48,761 nt of DNA, taken from contig CANBKJ010000011.1 in NCBI GenBank assembly GCA_947369165.1, forward strand, positions 1 to 48,761, written 5' to 3'. Shown one piece after another: positions 39,692-47,833 of this stretch. The translations under genes and the position numbers were made by a program. Below the pieces are notes generated by a model, which was not told where the DNA came from, did not search any database, and worked only from the letters and a program-made list of their open reading frames with translations. This DNA comes from an uncultured Lachnoclostridium sp. (GTDB lineage Bacteria; Bacillota; Clostridia; Lachnospirales; Lachnospiraceae). How positions within the stretch are numbered: position 1 is the stretch's first letter; every line of letters starts with the position of its first letter.

Positions 39692-41011
39692 ATGAAAGCT
39701 GCATTTTTAACCCTTGGCTGTAAAGTGAATTTTTATGAAACAGAAAAAATGATGGCAGATTTTCAAAAGCGTGGAATCGACATTGTAGAATTTGGACAAG
39801 CAGCAGATATCTGTATCATCAATACCTGTACGGTTACCAATATCGCTGACCGCAAATCCAGACAGATGCTCCACCGGGCAAAGAAAAAAAATCCTCAGAG
39901 TATCGTGGCAGCAGTCGGGTGCTACGTGGAGAGCGGAAGAGAAGAGCTTCAGAAAGATCCCTCTGTGGATGTGGCATTTTCTAACCGTGACAAGGGAAGT
40001 ATCGCAGTCAAAGTGCTGGAATATATGAAAAGCCGGGGCGTGCTGGTGGAAAGTTCCGTCCCAGAAGCAGGCTGTGGCGGACAAAGCGATCCGGTTCGGG
40101 ACCGCACGAGAAAATATATCAAGATTCAGGATGGCTGCAACCAGTTCTGCAGCTATTGCATGATTCCTTATGTAAGGGGAGGCGGCGTGCTCTCCAGCCG
40201 GGAAGAAGAGGACATTTTAAATGAAATCCGCTCGGTGGCGGAGGAGGGATATAAAGAGGTGGTACTCACAGGGATCCACCTGTCCTCTTATGGGGTGGAC
40301 CATTCTGAGGAAAAACAGTTTGTTGCTCTTAAAGGAAGACCACTGGTAGCGCTTCTACAGAAGATCAATGAGATCCAGGGAATTGAGAGGATCCGGCTGG
40401 GCTCTCTGGAACCGCGTATCATCTGCACAGAATTTATGGAGGGACTGATGACAGTGACGAAGCTGTGCCCTCATTTTCATCTTTCCCTGCAGAGCGGCTG
40501 TGACGCCACACTAAAACGGATGAACCGGCATTATACGGCGGCGGTATACAGAGAAAAGTGCAGTATGCTGCGAAGATATTTTGAACATCCTGCCATTACC
40601 ACAGATGTGATCGCAGGGTTTCCAGGCGAGACCGAAGAGGAGTTTGAGAGCACAAGGGAATTCATCAGGGAGATCGGATTTGCAGATGTCCATGTCTTTT
40701 CTTACAGTGTACGTGGCGGCACGAAGGCGGCGGGCATGAAAGACCAGGTACCTCCGGAAGTCAAACATCGGCGCAGCGAGATTCTGATGGCAGATGCCAG
40801 ACAGGGGAAGATGGAATTTGAGGAATGGTTTATTGGCAGAGAGGAAAAAATACTCTTTGAGGAGTTTCGTAGCATCGACGGAAAGGAATATCTGACCGGG
40901 CATAACGAGCGATATGTGATGGTAAAGATTCCGAGGGTTGAGGCAGAGACTGCGGGATTTATGGAGAACGGCATCGGCAGCATCCGAATCCAGAAGACAA
41001 ATTTAATATAA
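39692..41011 (+). CDS. mtaB: tRNA N6-threonylcarbamoyladenosine-37 methylthiotransferase MtaB
   Basis: Radical-SAM enzyme that converts t6A37 to ms2t6A37 in tRNAs reading ANN codons. 439 residues: UPF0004 domain with three cluster Cys (TLGCKVNFYETE, INTCTVTN, AVGCYVES), radical-SAM CxxxCxxC in DGCNQFCSYCMIPYVRG, and SLQSGCDATLKRMNRHY. AGFPGETEEEFE and a C-terminal TRAM domain complete it. ATG 39692 gives the family's N-terminus MKAAFLTLGCKVN. No Shine-Dalgarno sequence is visible near this start, unlike every neighbour, so translation may be leaderless or weak. Confidence 0.95.
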   Translation: MKAAFLTLGCKVNFYETEKMMADFQKRGIDIVEFGQAADICIINTCTVTNIADRKSRQMLHRAKKKNPQSIVAAVGCYVESGREELQKDPSVDVAFSNRDKGSIAVKVLEYMKSRGVLVESSVPEAGCGGQSDPVRDRTRKYIKIQDGCNQFCSYCMIPYVRGGGVLSSREEEDILNEIRSVAEEGYKEVVLTGIHLSSYGVDHSEEKQFVALKGRPLVALLQKINEIQGIERIRLGSLEPRIICTEFMEGLMTVTKLCPHFHLSLQSGCDATLKRMNRHYTAAVYREKCSMLRRYFEHPAITTDVIAGFPGETEEEFESTREFIREIGFADVHVFSYSVRGGTKAAGMKDQVPPEVKHRRSEILMADARQGKMEFEEWFIGREEKILFEEFRSIDGKEYLTGHNERYVMVKIPRVEAETAGFMENGIGSIRIQKTNLI

Positions 41012-41018
41012 AAAACTA

Positions 41019-41047
41019 TTGCGAATTTAAGATACTTATATTAAAAT
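41019..41047 (+). promoter_or_regulatory. Promoter of the ireB-ruvX operon
   Basis: TTGCGA at 41019-41024, a 17-nt spacer, and TAAAAT at 41042-41047. The leader to ireB is about 115 nt and contains a weak AAATACT/AGTATTT stem (41106-41133) followed by T-rich DNA. I recognise no riboswitch there. Confidence 0.55.
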
Positions 41048-41169
41048 GATACCAGGGTAAAAGCGTTGAGATGAAAAAGCAGTTCCGACGGGGGACGGCT
41101 GGGGCAAAATACTTTTAGTCCCATGAGTATTTAATTGAATTTTTTATTTTATAAGGAAAATGTTTCAGA

Positions 41170-41442
41170 ATGGGGGACAATATGCAGGAAATGAATAATA
41201 CCCAGCTTTTTAAAGTAGATGTAGAAAAAGATTTTGATGTAAGAGATGTGATCGCATCCGTATATGCGGCACTTACAGAGAAGGGGTATAATCCAGTCAA
41301 TCAGATCGTAGGTTATCTGATGTCAGGAGATCCCACTTATATAACCAGCCATAAAGGAGCAAGAAGCCTGATCATGCGGGCAGAGCGGGATGAGATCATC
41401 GAACTGTTTTTAGAGGATTATATAAAGAATAACTTGAAATAA
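41170..41442 (+). CDS. ireB: IreB family regulatory phosphoprotein
   Basis: 90 residues, the IreB/DUF965 family, a small cytosolic substrate of the Ser/Thr kinase IreK (PrkC/Stk type) that tunes cephalosporin tolerance in Enterococcus. Conserved: NNTQLFKVDVEKDFDVRDVI with the Thr region, VYAALTEKGYNPVNQIVGYLMSGDPTYITSHKGARSLIMRAERDEI. An alternative start at 41182 (MQEMNNTQ..) has GGGGGA close upstream. First gene of the conserved ireB-ruvX-DUF1292 set, here split from ruvX by a 305-bp palindromic element. Confidence 0.93.
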   Translation: MGDNMQEMNNTQLFKVDVEKDFDVRDVIASVYAALTEKGYNPVNQIVGYLMSGDPTYITSHKGARSLIMRAERDEIIELFLEDYIKNNLK

Positions 41443-41456
41443 GTGAGCCGCGCTGA

Positions 41457-41761
41457 CCTCTGTTTTTGGAATCTGTGCAGGGAATCCGGCTATCTGCATG
41501 CAGTGAGTGTACATTACTTTTGAAACAGGTGCGGGAGCACCTGTCCCCCAGCCAGTAACAATCGCATGCCTGCATGCAGATTGTTACTGGCTGGGGGACA
41601 GAATCTGGCGAAGCCAGACTGTTTCAAAAGAAAGCCTGCATGCAGATTGTTACTGGCTGGGAGGACAGAATCTGGCGAAGCCAGACTGTTTCAAAAGAAA
41701 GTATAGATTGTAAAGCTGAATGAGCAGTTTCCCAAGCCTGCACAAGTTCCAAAAACAGAGG
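41457..41761. mobile_element. 305-bp MITE-like palindromic element with 25-bp terminal inverted repeats
   Basis: The ends 41457-41481 and 41737-41761 are inverted repeats matching at 23 of 25 positions (starting CCTCTGTTTTTGGAA). Inside is a nested palindrome: CTTTTGAAACAG (41517-41528) with CTGTTTCAAAAG (41619-41630); side hairpins CAGGTGC/GCACCTG (41526-41543) and TCTGGC/GCCAGA (41604-41618); and a perfect 20-bp stem, 41543-41562 with 41580-41599. CTGCATGCAG occurs at 41494, 41570 and 41636. No transposase is present and no clear target-site duplication was seen. Either a non-autonomous mobile element or a structured RNA element. Confidence 0.75.
41568..41700. repeat. Tandem 66/67-bp direct repeat inside the palindromic element
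   Basis: 41568-41633 and 41634-41700 are nearly identical copies of the right half of the palindrome. They differ by GGGGGAC versus GGGAGGAC. Only two units exist, and nothing like spacers separates them. Confidence 0.9.
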
Positions 41762-41881
41762 GAAATGTGGCGAGCGCCCCACAGGAGCGCAGGGCGGAGC
41801 CCGGAGCGAGTGAATTTAGTTATCTGCCTGGCAGACTGATATGGGCAAAAGAAGACGAAGCCCAGGGAAATATAAATATAT

Positions 41882-42301
41882 ATGAGAATATTAGGACTTG
41901 ACTACGGATCTGTGACGGTGGGTGTGGCAGTCAGCGATGCACTGCTTATCACAGCGCAGCCCGTAGAAGTAATAAAAAGAAAAAGTGAAACCAAACTGCG
42001 TCAGACTCTTGCAAGATTAGAAGAAATCATTGCGGAGTATGAGGTGGATAAAATCGTGTTGGGATATCCCAAGAATATGAACAATACATTGGGAGAACGC
42101 GTTGAACGGACGGAAGAGTTTAAGGAAAAACTTGAGAAAAGAACGGGATTAGAGGTGGTTCTGTGGGATGAAAGACTGACTACTGTATCTGCGATGGAAG
42201 TTCTGAAGGAGGGTGGAGTACGCCGTGAGAATCGGAAAGCATACGTGGATAAGATAGCGGCAGTGTTTATTCTGCAGGGATATCTGGATTCGCTAAGGTG
42301 A
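41882..42301 (+). CDS. ruvX: Holliday junction resolvase RuvX (YqgF family)
   Basis: RNase H-fold nuclease implicated in Holliday-junction resolution and pre-16S rRNA end processing. 139 residues: [17 protein letters not shown] with the first catalytic Asp, [38 protein letters not shown] (Glu/Thr motif), and [15 protein letters not shown] with the last Asp. Follows ireB as in B. subtilis yrzL-yrrK, but is 440 nt away because of the palindromic element and a GC-rich stretch (41770-41811) with repeated GAGCG. AGGGAAA lies 11 nt upstream. Confidence 0.95.
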   Translation: MRILGLDYGSVTVGVAVSDALLITAQPVEVIKRKSETKLRQTLARLEEIIAEYEVDKIVLGYPKNMNNTLGERVERTEEFKEKLEKRTGLEVVLWDERLTTVSAMEVLKEGGVRRENRKAYVDKIAAVFILQGYLDSLR

Positions 42302-42392
42302 AGGGAATTCATCTTGCGCAAAGGAAGAAAATAATAGAGACAGGTTTGTGGCTGTGTACGGTCTGCCACAATATTGTTTATGCGAAAAAAGC

Positions 42393-42412
42393 CACGGAAC
42401 TCAAGTTTCGTG
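42393..42412 (+). promoter_or_regulatory. Small hairpin before the DUF1292 ribosome site
   Basis: CACGGAACT (42393-42401) pairs with AGTTTCGTG (42404-42412), with one G-U pair and a 2-nt apex, ending 8 nt before the GAGGAAACG binding site. It may influence access to the site. No U tract follows. Confidence 0.35.
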
Positions 42413-42428
42413 CAGAAATGAGGAAACG

Positions 42429-42710
42429 ATGAAGGAAAATAGTCAGATTATGCTTACTGCTGAGGATGGCAGCGAGGAGGCTTTTTTTGTGTGGGAAAAA
42501 GCAGAAATCGCGGGGAGAGAGTATCTTCTTGTCTCAGAGGCAGCACCGGATGAGGATACCGAAGAGGAAGCAGATGCGTTTATTCTGCGTGTTAACGGCG
42601 AGGAAGAGGACGGAGAAGTATTATATGATGTGGTGGAAGATGAAAAAGAATTGTTGATCATATCGAAATATTTTGAAGAACTGTTAGAAGATATAGACAT
42701 AGAAATGTAA
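42429..42710 (+). CDS. DUF1292 domain protein (YrzB-like)
   Basis: 93 residues, very acidic. Family pattern: IMLTAEDGSEEAFFVWEKAEIAGREYLLVSEAA, an acidic stretch DEDTEEEADAFILRVNGEEEDGE, then LYDVVEDEKELLIISKYFEELLED. The function is unknown in any organism as far as I recall. ATG 42429 follows GAGGAAACG; the frame runs further upstream but without a site. Its place after ireB and ruvX is the conserved Firmicutes order. Confidence 0.9.
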   Translation: MKENSQIMLTAEDGSEEAFFVWEKAEIAGREYLLVSEAAPDEDTEEEADAFILRVNGEEEDGEVLYDVVEDEKELLIISKYFEELLEDIDIEM

Positions 42711-42747
42711 AAATGACTGAGTTAAGAAAGAATAGAGAGGTGTAATT

Positions 42748-44421
42748 TTGAGAAAGAAAGCGAAAACAGGAAATGAGAAGGTACGTATCATACCTTTGGG
42801 TGGCTTAGAGCAGATTGGTATGAATATAACCGCTTTTGAGACGGAAGACAGTATTATTGTGGTGGACTGCGGGCTTGCTTTTCCAGAGGATGATATGCTG
42901 GGAGTCGATCTGGTGATCCCGGATGTGACTTACCTGAAGGATCACAGGGAGAAAGTGAAAGGGTTTGTGATCACCCACGGACATGAGGATCATATTGGCG
43001 CCCTGCCGTATATACTGAAGGAATTGAACGTGCCGGTATATGCGACGAAGCTTACGATGGCGATCATTGAAAATAAATTAAAAGAACACAATCTTCTTGG
43101 GGTGGTGAGAAGAAAAGTAGTAACCTATGGACAGTATATCAATCTGGGAGATTTTCGTATCGAGTTTATTCGGACAAACCACAGTATTGCGGACTCTGCA
43201 GCCCTTGCGATCTATACACCGGCAGGTGTCATCGTCCACACCGGTGATTTTAAGGTGGATTTTACACCGGTTTATGGAGACAGCATCGACCTTGCCCGCT
43301 TTGGAGAATTGGGGAAAAAGGGTGTGCTGGCTCTGATGGCAGACAGTACCAACGTATTGAAGCCAGGATTTACGATGTCGGAGAAGTCAGTTGGAAAAAC
43401 TTTTGACTCAATATTTGATGAAAATGAAAAGAGCCGGATCATCGTGGCTACTTTTGCTTCCAATGTAGACCGTGTACAGCAGATCATCAATTCCGCCCAC
43501 AAGCATAAGCGGAAGGTGATCGTCGAGGGACGAAGCATGGTCAATATTATAAACGTGGCGGTGGAGCTCGGTTATATCCAGGCACCGGATAATATTATTA
43601 TCAGCATTGAAGAGATGAAAAATTATACGGATGAGCAGATCGTTCTGATCACTACGGGAAGTCAGGGAGAGTCTATGGCAGCATTATCCCGTATCGCGGC
43701 ATCCATTCACAGAAAAATAGCAATCAAGCCGGGGGATCTGGTTATATTTAGTTCCAATCCGATTCCAGGAAACGAAAAAAGTGTATCCAAGGTGATCAAC
43801 GAGTTATCTATGAAAGGAGCGAAAGTAATCTTTCAGGATGCTCATGTGTCTGGACATGCATGCCAGGAAGAATTAAAGCTGATCTATTCTCTGGTTCGTC
43901 CTAAATTTGCCATTCCGGTTCACGGCGAGTACCGTCATCTGCTCCGCCACAGTGAGCTGGCGCAGGAGATGGGAATCCCGAAGGAAAATGTAGTGATCAT
44001 GAGTTCCGGTAAAGTGCTGGAGCTGAAAGAAGAAGGGGCGAGATTTGCCGGTGAAGTACAGGCACAGGGCATCATGGTGGATGGTCTCGGTGTCGGAGAC
44101 GTCGGAAATATCGTGCTTCGTGACAGACAGCATCTTTCAGAAAATGGACTGCTGGTGGTGGTTCTCACACTGGAGAAGGGATCGAATCAGGTCATTTCCG
44201 GACCGGACATCGTATCCAGAGGGTTTGTGTATGTAAGAGAGGCAGAAAATCTTATGGATGAGTGTCTGGAGATCGTAAACATTGCCCTGGACCGGATCTA
44301 TGACAGAGGAGTGACAGACTGGGGAAGGATCAAGGCGGAGATCAAGGATTCCCTGAATGATTTCCTCTGGAAGAAAACAAAACGAAATCCGATGATACTT
44401 CCGATTATCATGGAGGTTTAA
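42748..44421 (+). CDS. Ribonuclease J
   Basis: Metallo-beta-lactamase/beta-CASP nuclease with endo- and 5'-3' exonuclease activity in mRNA decay and rRNA maturation. 557 residues: HxHxDH motif in VITHGHEDHIGALPY, later metal His in FIRTNHSIADS and HTGDFKVD, beta-CASP block MADSTNVLKPGFTMSEKSV, ATFASNVDRVQQI, TGSQGESMAALSRIA, and DAHVSGHACQEELKLIYSLVRPKFAIPVHGEYRHL. The C-terminal domain follows. The start is a TTG at 42748 behind AGAGAGGTG. It is inserted into the otherwise yrr-like gene order. Confidence 0.95.
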   Translation: MRKKAKTGNEKVRIIPLGGLEQIGMNITAFETEDSIIVVDCGLAFPEDDMLGVDLVIPDVTYLKDHREKVKGFVITHGHEDHIGALPYILKELNVPVYATKLTMAIIENKLKEHNLLGVVRRKVVTYGQYINLGDFRIEFIRTNHSIADSAALAIYTPAGVIVHTGDFKVDFTPVYGDSIDLARFGELGKKGVLALMADSTNVLKPGFTMSEKSVGKTFDSIFDENEKSRIIVATFASNVDRVQQIINSAHKHKRKVIVEGRSMVNIINVAVELGYIQAPDNIIISIEEMKNYTDEQIVLITTGSQGESMAALSRIAASIHRKIAIKPGDLVIFSSNPIPGNEKSVSKVINELSMKGAKVIFQDAHVSGHACQEELKLIYSLVRPKFAIPVHGEYRHLLRHSELAQEMGIPKENVVIMSSGKVLELKEEGARFAGEVQAQGIMVDGLGVGDVGNIVLRDRQHLSENGLLVVVLTLEKGSNQVISGPDIVSRGFVYVREAENLMDECLEIVNIALDRIYDRGVTDWGRIKAEIKDSLNDFLWKKTKRNPMILPIIMEV

Positions 44422-44443
44422 ACAGTGGAACGGAGTGGTTGTC

Positions 44444-44863
44444 ATGGCTGGACAAACAGAAAAAGGAAACGCCACAGTGCTCCTGGTGATCCGGGGGATA
44501 CTGATCCTTGTATTAAATATGATCTTCTACGTCGTTATTGTCTTTGCGACGGTGGAGGTGTGTAAGTTTACCTATTCTTTTGCCAATGAGGTATTTGGCG
44601 AGGTCATGGCAGAAGCGCCGCCGGGGCAGGATAAAGTATTTGTCATACAGAAGGCAGAGGATTCCCTTACTATTGCGAAAAATCTGGAGAGGGAGGGGAT
44701 CGTGTCCAATGCCTATTCCTTTTATATCCGGCTGAAACTGTCACTGAGCGATACGAACATCGTGGCGGCAGGCAGTTATAATCTGAATACAAGTATGACT
44801 TATAAAGAGATACTGGGGGAAATTGTAAAAAAGGTGTCGACAGATGGAAAAAGAAAGAATTGA
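44444..44863 (+). CDS. Short MltG/YceG-like membrane protein (lacks catalytic domain)
   Basis: 139 residues: one N-terminal membrane helix (LLVIRGILILVLNMIFYVVIVF) and then the LysM-like N-terminal part of endolytic transglycosylase MltG (KVFVIQKAEDSLTIAKNLEREGIVSNAYSFYIRLKLS..AGSYNLNTSMTYKEILGEIVKK). Full MltG is about 350 residues with a catalytic Glu domain that is absent here. It sits where yrrL (mltG) lies in B. subtilis. There is no frameshifted remainder downstream, since trmR begins 20 nt before its stop. ATG 44444 follows GGAGTGG; GTG 44435 is in frame. Role probably structural or regulatory. Confidence 0.82.
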   Translation: MAGQTEKGNATVLLVIRGILILVLNMIFYVVIVFATVEVCKFTYSFANEVFGEVMAEAPPGQDKVFVIQKAEDSLTIAKNLEREGIVSNAYSFYIRLKLSLSDTNIVAAGSYNLNTSMTYKEILGEIVKKVSTDGKRKN

Positions 44864-45518
44864 AGTGTTTTTTGACACACTTCGCCCGGAACTTCCGGAC
44901 TATATAATTAATTTGGAAAAAGAGGCACTTCGGAATGAAGTGCCTGTTATTCGGAGGGGGACAAGAGATCTTCTGAGATATCTTCTGCGGACCGGAAAAC
45001 CTGCCCGTGTCCTTGAGGTGGGGACCGCCGTCGGTTATTCGGCATTAGTTATGAAAGAGTGTCTTCCGGCGGAATCTCAGATCACTACTATTGAAAAGGT
45101 GGAGATGCGGCTGGTAGAGGCGAGGAAAAATCTCAGTAAATACGATCCAGAAGAGCGGATCCGGCTGATGGAGGGAGATGCTGCCCAGATCCTTGAGCAG
45201 CTTGCGGCAAAAGGAGAACAATACGATTTTATATTTATGGATGCAGCAAAGGGGCAGTATATGAATTTTCTGCCTTTTTTGCTTAGAATGCTGGAACCGG
45301 GCGGGGTACTCGTATCCGATAATATACTGCATGACTGTGATGTTTTGGAATCCCGTTATGCTGTGGCGAGACGCGACCGGACGATCCACAGCAGGATGCG
45401 GGAATATTTATATACCATCACCCATATGGAGGAGCTGGAGACGATTTGTCTGTCTGTAGGGGATGGCGTTACAGTGAGTACAAGGCGGTGTGAACCGACG
45501 GAAAGGAGAAGGCAATGA
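44844..45518 (+). CDS. trmR: tRNA 5-hydroxyuridine methyltransferase TrmR (O-methyltransferase family 3)
   Basis: SAM-dependent enzyme methylating ho5U34 to mo5U34 in tRNA wobble positions. 224 residues with VLEVGTAVGYSALVMKECL (SAM motif I), TTIEKVEMRLVEARKNL, GDAAQILEQL, FIFMDAAKGQYMNFLPFLLRMLEPGGVLVSDNILHDC, and the ARRDRTIHSRMREY tail. The assignment to TrmR, not a catechol methyltransferase, rests on the adjacent trhP gene, which makes ho5U; the two overlap as ATGA. It overlaps the MltG-like gene by 20 nt. Confidence 0.88.
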   Translation: MEKERIEVFFDTLRPELPDYIINLEKEALRNEVPVIRRGTRDLLRYLLRTGKPARVLEVGTAVGYSALVMKECLPAESQITTIEKVEMRLVEARKNLSKYDPEERIRLMEGDAAQILEQLAAKGEQYDFIFMDAAKGQYMNFLPFLLRMLEPGGVLVSDNILHDCDVLESRYAVARRDRTIHSRMREYLYTITHMEELETICLSVGDGVTVSTRRCEPTERRRQ

Positions 45519-46750
45519 AAGGAAAAAAACCAGAAATACTGGCGCCGGCAAACAGTCTGGAGGTGCTGAAAACAGCGGTGGAATACGGAGCAGATGCTGT
45601 TTACATTGGAGGAGAGATGTATGGGCTCCGGGCAAAGGCGAAGAACTTCTCCGCCGAGGATATGAAAAAAGGAATTGAGTATGCTCACAGCCGGGGAAAG
45701 AAAGTCTATGTGACCGCAAATATAACCGCACATAACCGGGATTTAGAGGGCGTGCGGGATTATTTTCATGAGCTGAAAGACATCAGGCCGGATGCGCTGA
45801 TCATATCAGATCCGGGTGTTTTTTCCATTGCCAGAGAGGTGTGCCCGGAGATAGATATTCATATCAGTACCCAGAGCAACAATGTAAATTATATGACCTT
45901 TTGTTTTTGGAAAGATCAGGGGGCGGTGAGAGTTGTGACTGCCAGGGAGCTCTCCTTAGAAGAGATTGGTGATATCCGGAAAAACATACCGGAGGATTTG
46001 GAGATCGAGACCTTTGTCCACGGAGCCATGTGCATTTCCTATTCAGGACGCTGCCTGCTGAGCAATTATTTTACTGGAAGAGATGCCAATCTGGGTGCCT
46101 GCACCCACCCCTGCCGCTGGAAATATTATATTATGGAGGAGAAGCGTCCTGGAGAATATCTTCCCGTGGAGGAAAATGAGAGGGGAACGTATATATTTAA
46201 TTCCAAAGATTTGTGTATGATCGAGCACATACCGGAGCTGGTAAAAGCGGGGATCGACAGCTTTAAGATCGAGGGACGGATGAAAACCGCATTGTATGTG
46301 GCAGTGGTCTCCCGGACTTACCGCAAGGCGCTGGATGATTATTTTGAAGATCCAGAAAAATACGAGAAAAATATTCCGTATTATAAGGAGGAAATCGCAA
46401 AATGCACATACCGGCAGTTTACCACCGGATTTTTCTTTGGTCCCACCTCCCATGAAAGCCAGATTTACGATCATAATACCTATGTCAAAGGGTATGTCTA
46501 TCTCGGAATGATCAGCCGCGCCGATTCAGATGGTTCCGGCATGTTTGAGCAGAAAAATAAATTCTCTGTGGGGGATGAGGTGGAGATCATGAAGCCCTCT
46601 GGGGAAAATATAAGGACAAAAGTTCTTGCCCTGAGGGACGAAGACGGAAATGAGATGGAAAACTGCCCCCATCCGGGACAGAGTATAACCATATGTACGG
46701 AATGTACTCTGGAACCCTTTGATATCATACGAAAAGAGGGGGAAGAATGA
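45515..46750 (+). CDS. trhP: Peptidase U32 family tRNA hydroxylation protein TrhP
   Basis: Needed for prephenate-dependent formation of 5-hydroxyuridine at tRNA position 34, upstream of TrmR. 411 residues: TIM-barrel-like N-terminus EILAPANSLEVLKTAVEYGADAVYIGG, U32 signature ETFVHGAMCISYSGRCLLSNYFTGRDANLGACTHPCRW (Cys residues likely bind a cluster), FNSKDLCMIEHIPELVKAGIDSFKIEGRMKTALYVA, and a C-terminal beta domain. B. subtilis has two adjacent genes (yrrN, yrrO); only one is present here. ATGA overlaps link it to trmR and birA. Confidence 0.9.
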   Translation: MKGKKPEILAPANSLEVLKTAVEYGADAVYIGGEMYGLRAKAKNFSAEDMKKGIEYAHSRGKKVYVTANITAHNRDLEGVRDYFHELKDIRPDALIISDPGVFSIAREVCPEIDIHISTQSNNVNYMTFCFWKDQGAVRVVTARELSLEEIGDIRKNIPEDLEIETFVHGAMCISYSGRCLLSNYFTGRDANLGACTHPCRWKYYIMEEKRPGEYLPVEENERGTYIFNSKDLCMIEHIPELVKAGIDSFKIEGRMKTALYVAVVSRTYRKALDDYFEDPEKYEKNIPYYKEEIAKCTYRQFTTGFFFGPTSHESQIYDHNTYVKGYVYLGMISRADSDGSGMFEQKNKFSVGDEVEIMKPSGENIRTKVLALRDEDGNEMENCPHPGQSITICTECTLEPFDIIRKEGEE

Positions 46751-47727
46751 GTGTAAAGACGGATTTGCTCTCGATCCTGGAAGCAAACAGGGAACAGGAT
46801 CTGTCAGGTGAAGAGCTCGCCGGAGAGCTGGGAGTCTCCCGGACCTCTATCTGGAAAGCCATCAAGGCATTAAAAAGCGAAGGGTATCAGATCGAGGCGG
46901 TAAACAACCGGGGTTACCGGCTGCTGGAGATGACAGATGTGCTCAGTGAGGAAGGAATCCGCCTGGAATTGGACGACAGGTGTCGAAAATTCCCGATCAA
47001 AGTCTACAAAACTATAGATTCTACGAATGTCGAAGCGAAGCGAATTGCCTTGGAAAACGGCGTAAACGGGATGATTGTACTGGCAGAAGAGCAGACTAAA
47101 GGAAAGGGACGGCTGGGAAGAAGTTTTTATTCTCCGGCGAATACCGGTATTTACATGAGCATACTGCTGAAACCAGATTTGGCAGGTTCCGATGCCATCC
47201 TGATCACCACAGCGGCATCTGTGGCGGTGTGCCGCGGGATCCGGGAGGTGCTGGGAATCTGTCCTCAGATCAAATGGGTGAATGATGTTTACTGGGAGAA
47301 CCGAAAGATCTGCGGGATTTTGACGGAAGCAGTATCGGATTTTGAGGTGGGAAAGATCGACACCGTTGTCGTAGGCATCGGCATCAATTACAAGACTGAG
47401 GATTTCCCCCAGGATCTGGAGAAACGGGCCGGCAGTGTGGCGAAAGATACCAGTGTGCCCAGAAACCGGCTGGCTGCAGCAGTCATCAATGAATTCTGGG
47501 AGATTTATTCCCATCTTACAGACCGCACTTTTATGAAGGAATACCGGGAGTATTCCAATGTTATTGGAAGAGAAATATCTTTTTTGGAAAAGGATGTGTG
47601 GAGAGAAGGGTTGGCATTGGATATCAATGACGACGGCGGACTTGTGGTCCAGTGCCTGGATGAAGAGGGCAGGAACCAGGTCAGGGTGCTTCACACGGGA
47701 GAGATTACACTGAGAGTTAAAGAATAA
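46747..47727 (+). CDS. birA: Bifunctional biotin--[acetyl-CoA-carboxylase] ligase / biotin operon repressor BirA
   Basis: Activates biotin as biotinyl-AMP and attaches it to carboxylase carrier domains; the N-terminal winged helix represses biotin genes. 326 residues: HTH (1-62, LSGEELAGELGVSRTSIWKAIKALKSEGYQIEAVNNRGYRL), catalytic domain with KGKGRLGRSFYSPANTGIYMSILLKP, KWVNDVYWENRKICGILTEA and VVVGIGINY, and a C-terminal SH3-like domain. ATGA overlap with trhP. All active-site features are present, so both functions are expected. Last gene of the operon that begins at ireB. Confidence 0.95.
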   Translation: MSVKTDLLSILEANREQDLSGEELAGELGVSRTSIWKAIKALKSEGYQIEAVNNRGYRLLEMTDVLSEEGIRLELDDRCRKFPIKVYKTIDSTNVEAKRIALENGVNGMIVLAEEQTKGKGRLGRSFYSPANTGIYMSILLKPDLAGSDAILITTAASVAVCRGIREVLGICPQIKWVNDVYWENRKICGILTEAVSDFEVGKIDTVVVGIGINYKTEDFPQDLEKRAGSVAKDTSVPRNRLAAAVINEFWEIYSHLTDRTFMKEYREYSNVIGREISFLEKDVWREGLALDINDDGGLVVQCLDEEGRNQVRVLHTGEITLRVKE

Positions 47728-47741
47728 ACCTTTTAGTTGCT

Positions 47742-47800
47742 GGCGCAGGACGTAACTGGGTTCAAATGCACCACCTGGCTGACAAAAAGGGGTATCCTGG
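47742..47800. repeat. CAGGACG...TATCCTG element, copy 1 (before the deacetylase)
   Basis: TGGCGCAGGACGTAACTG starts at 47741, and TATCCTG ends at 47799. CAGGA (47746-47750) pairs with TCCTG (47795-47799). A related sequence lies after the deacetylase gene at 48642-48693. Function unknown. Confidence 0.45.
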
Positions 47801-47833
47801 CGGAACCTTTTCCCTGTTGTTGAATATAATAAA

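Noticed and set aside
41568-41700. Direct repeats that could suggest a CRISPR array
   Set aside because: Only two abutting units of 66/67 bp with no spacers; they are halves of a palindrome, and no cas gene is present.
41507-41713. A 68-codon open frame inside the palindromic element
   Set aside because: It follows the repeat units exactly (the translated repeat HADCYWLG occurs twice), has no ribosome site, and reflects repeat structure, not coding.
47756-47770. tRNA T-arm-like GGTTCAAAT
   Set aside because: No acceptor, D or anticodon arms can be built around it, so it is not a tRNA gene.
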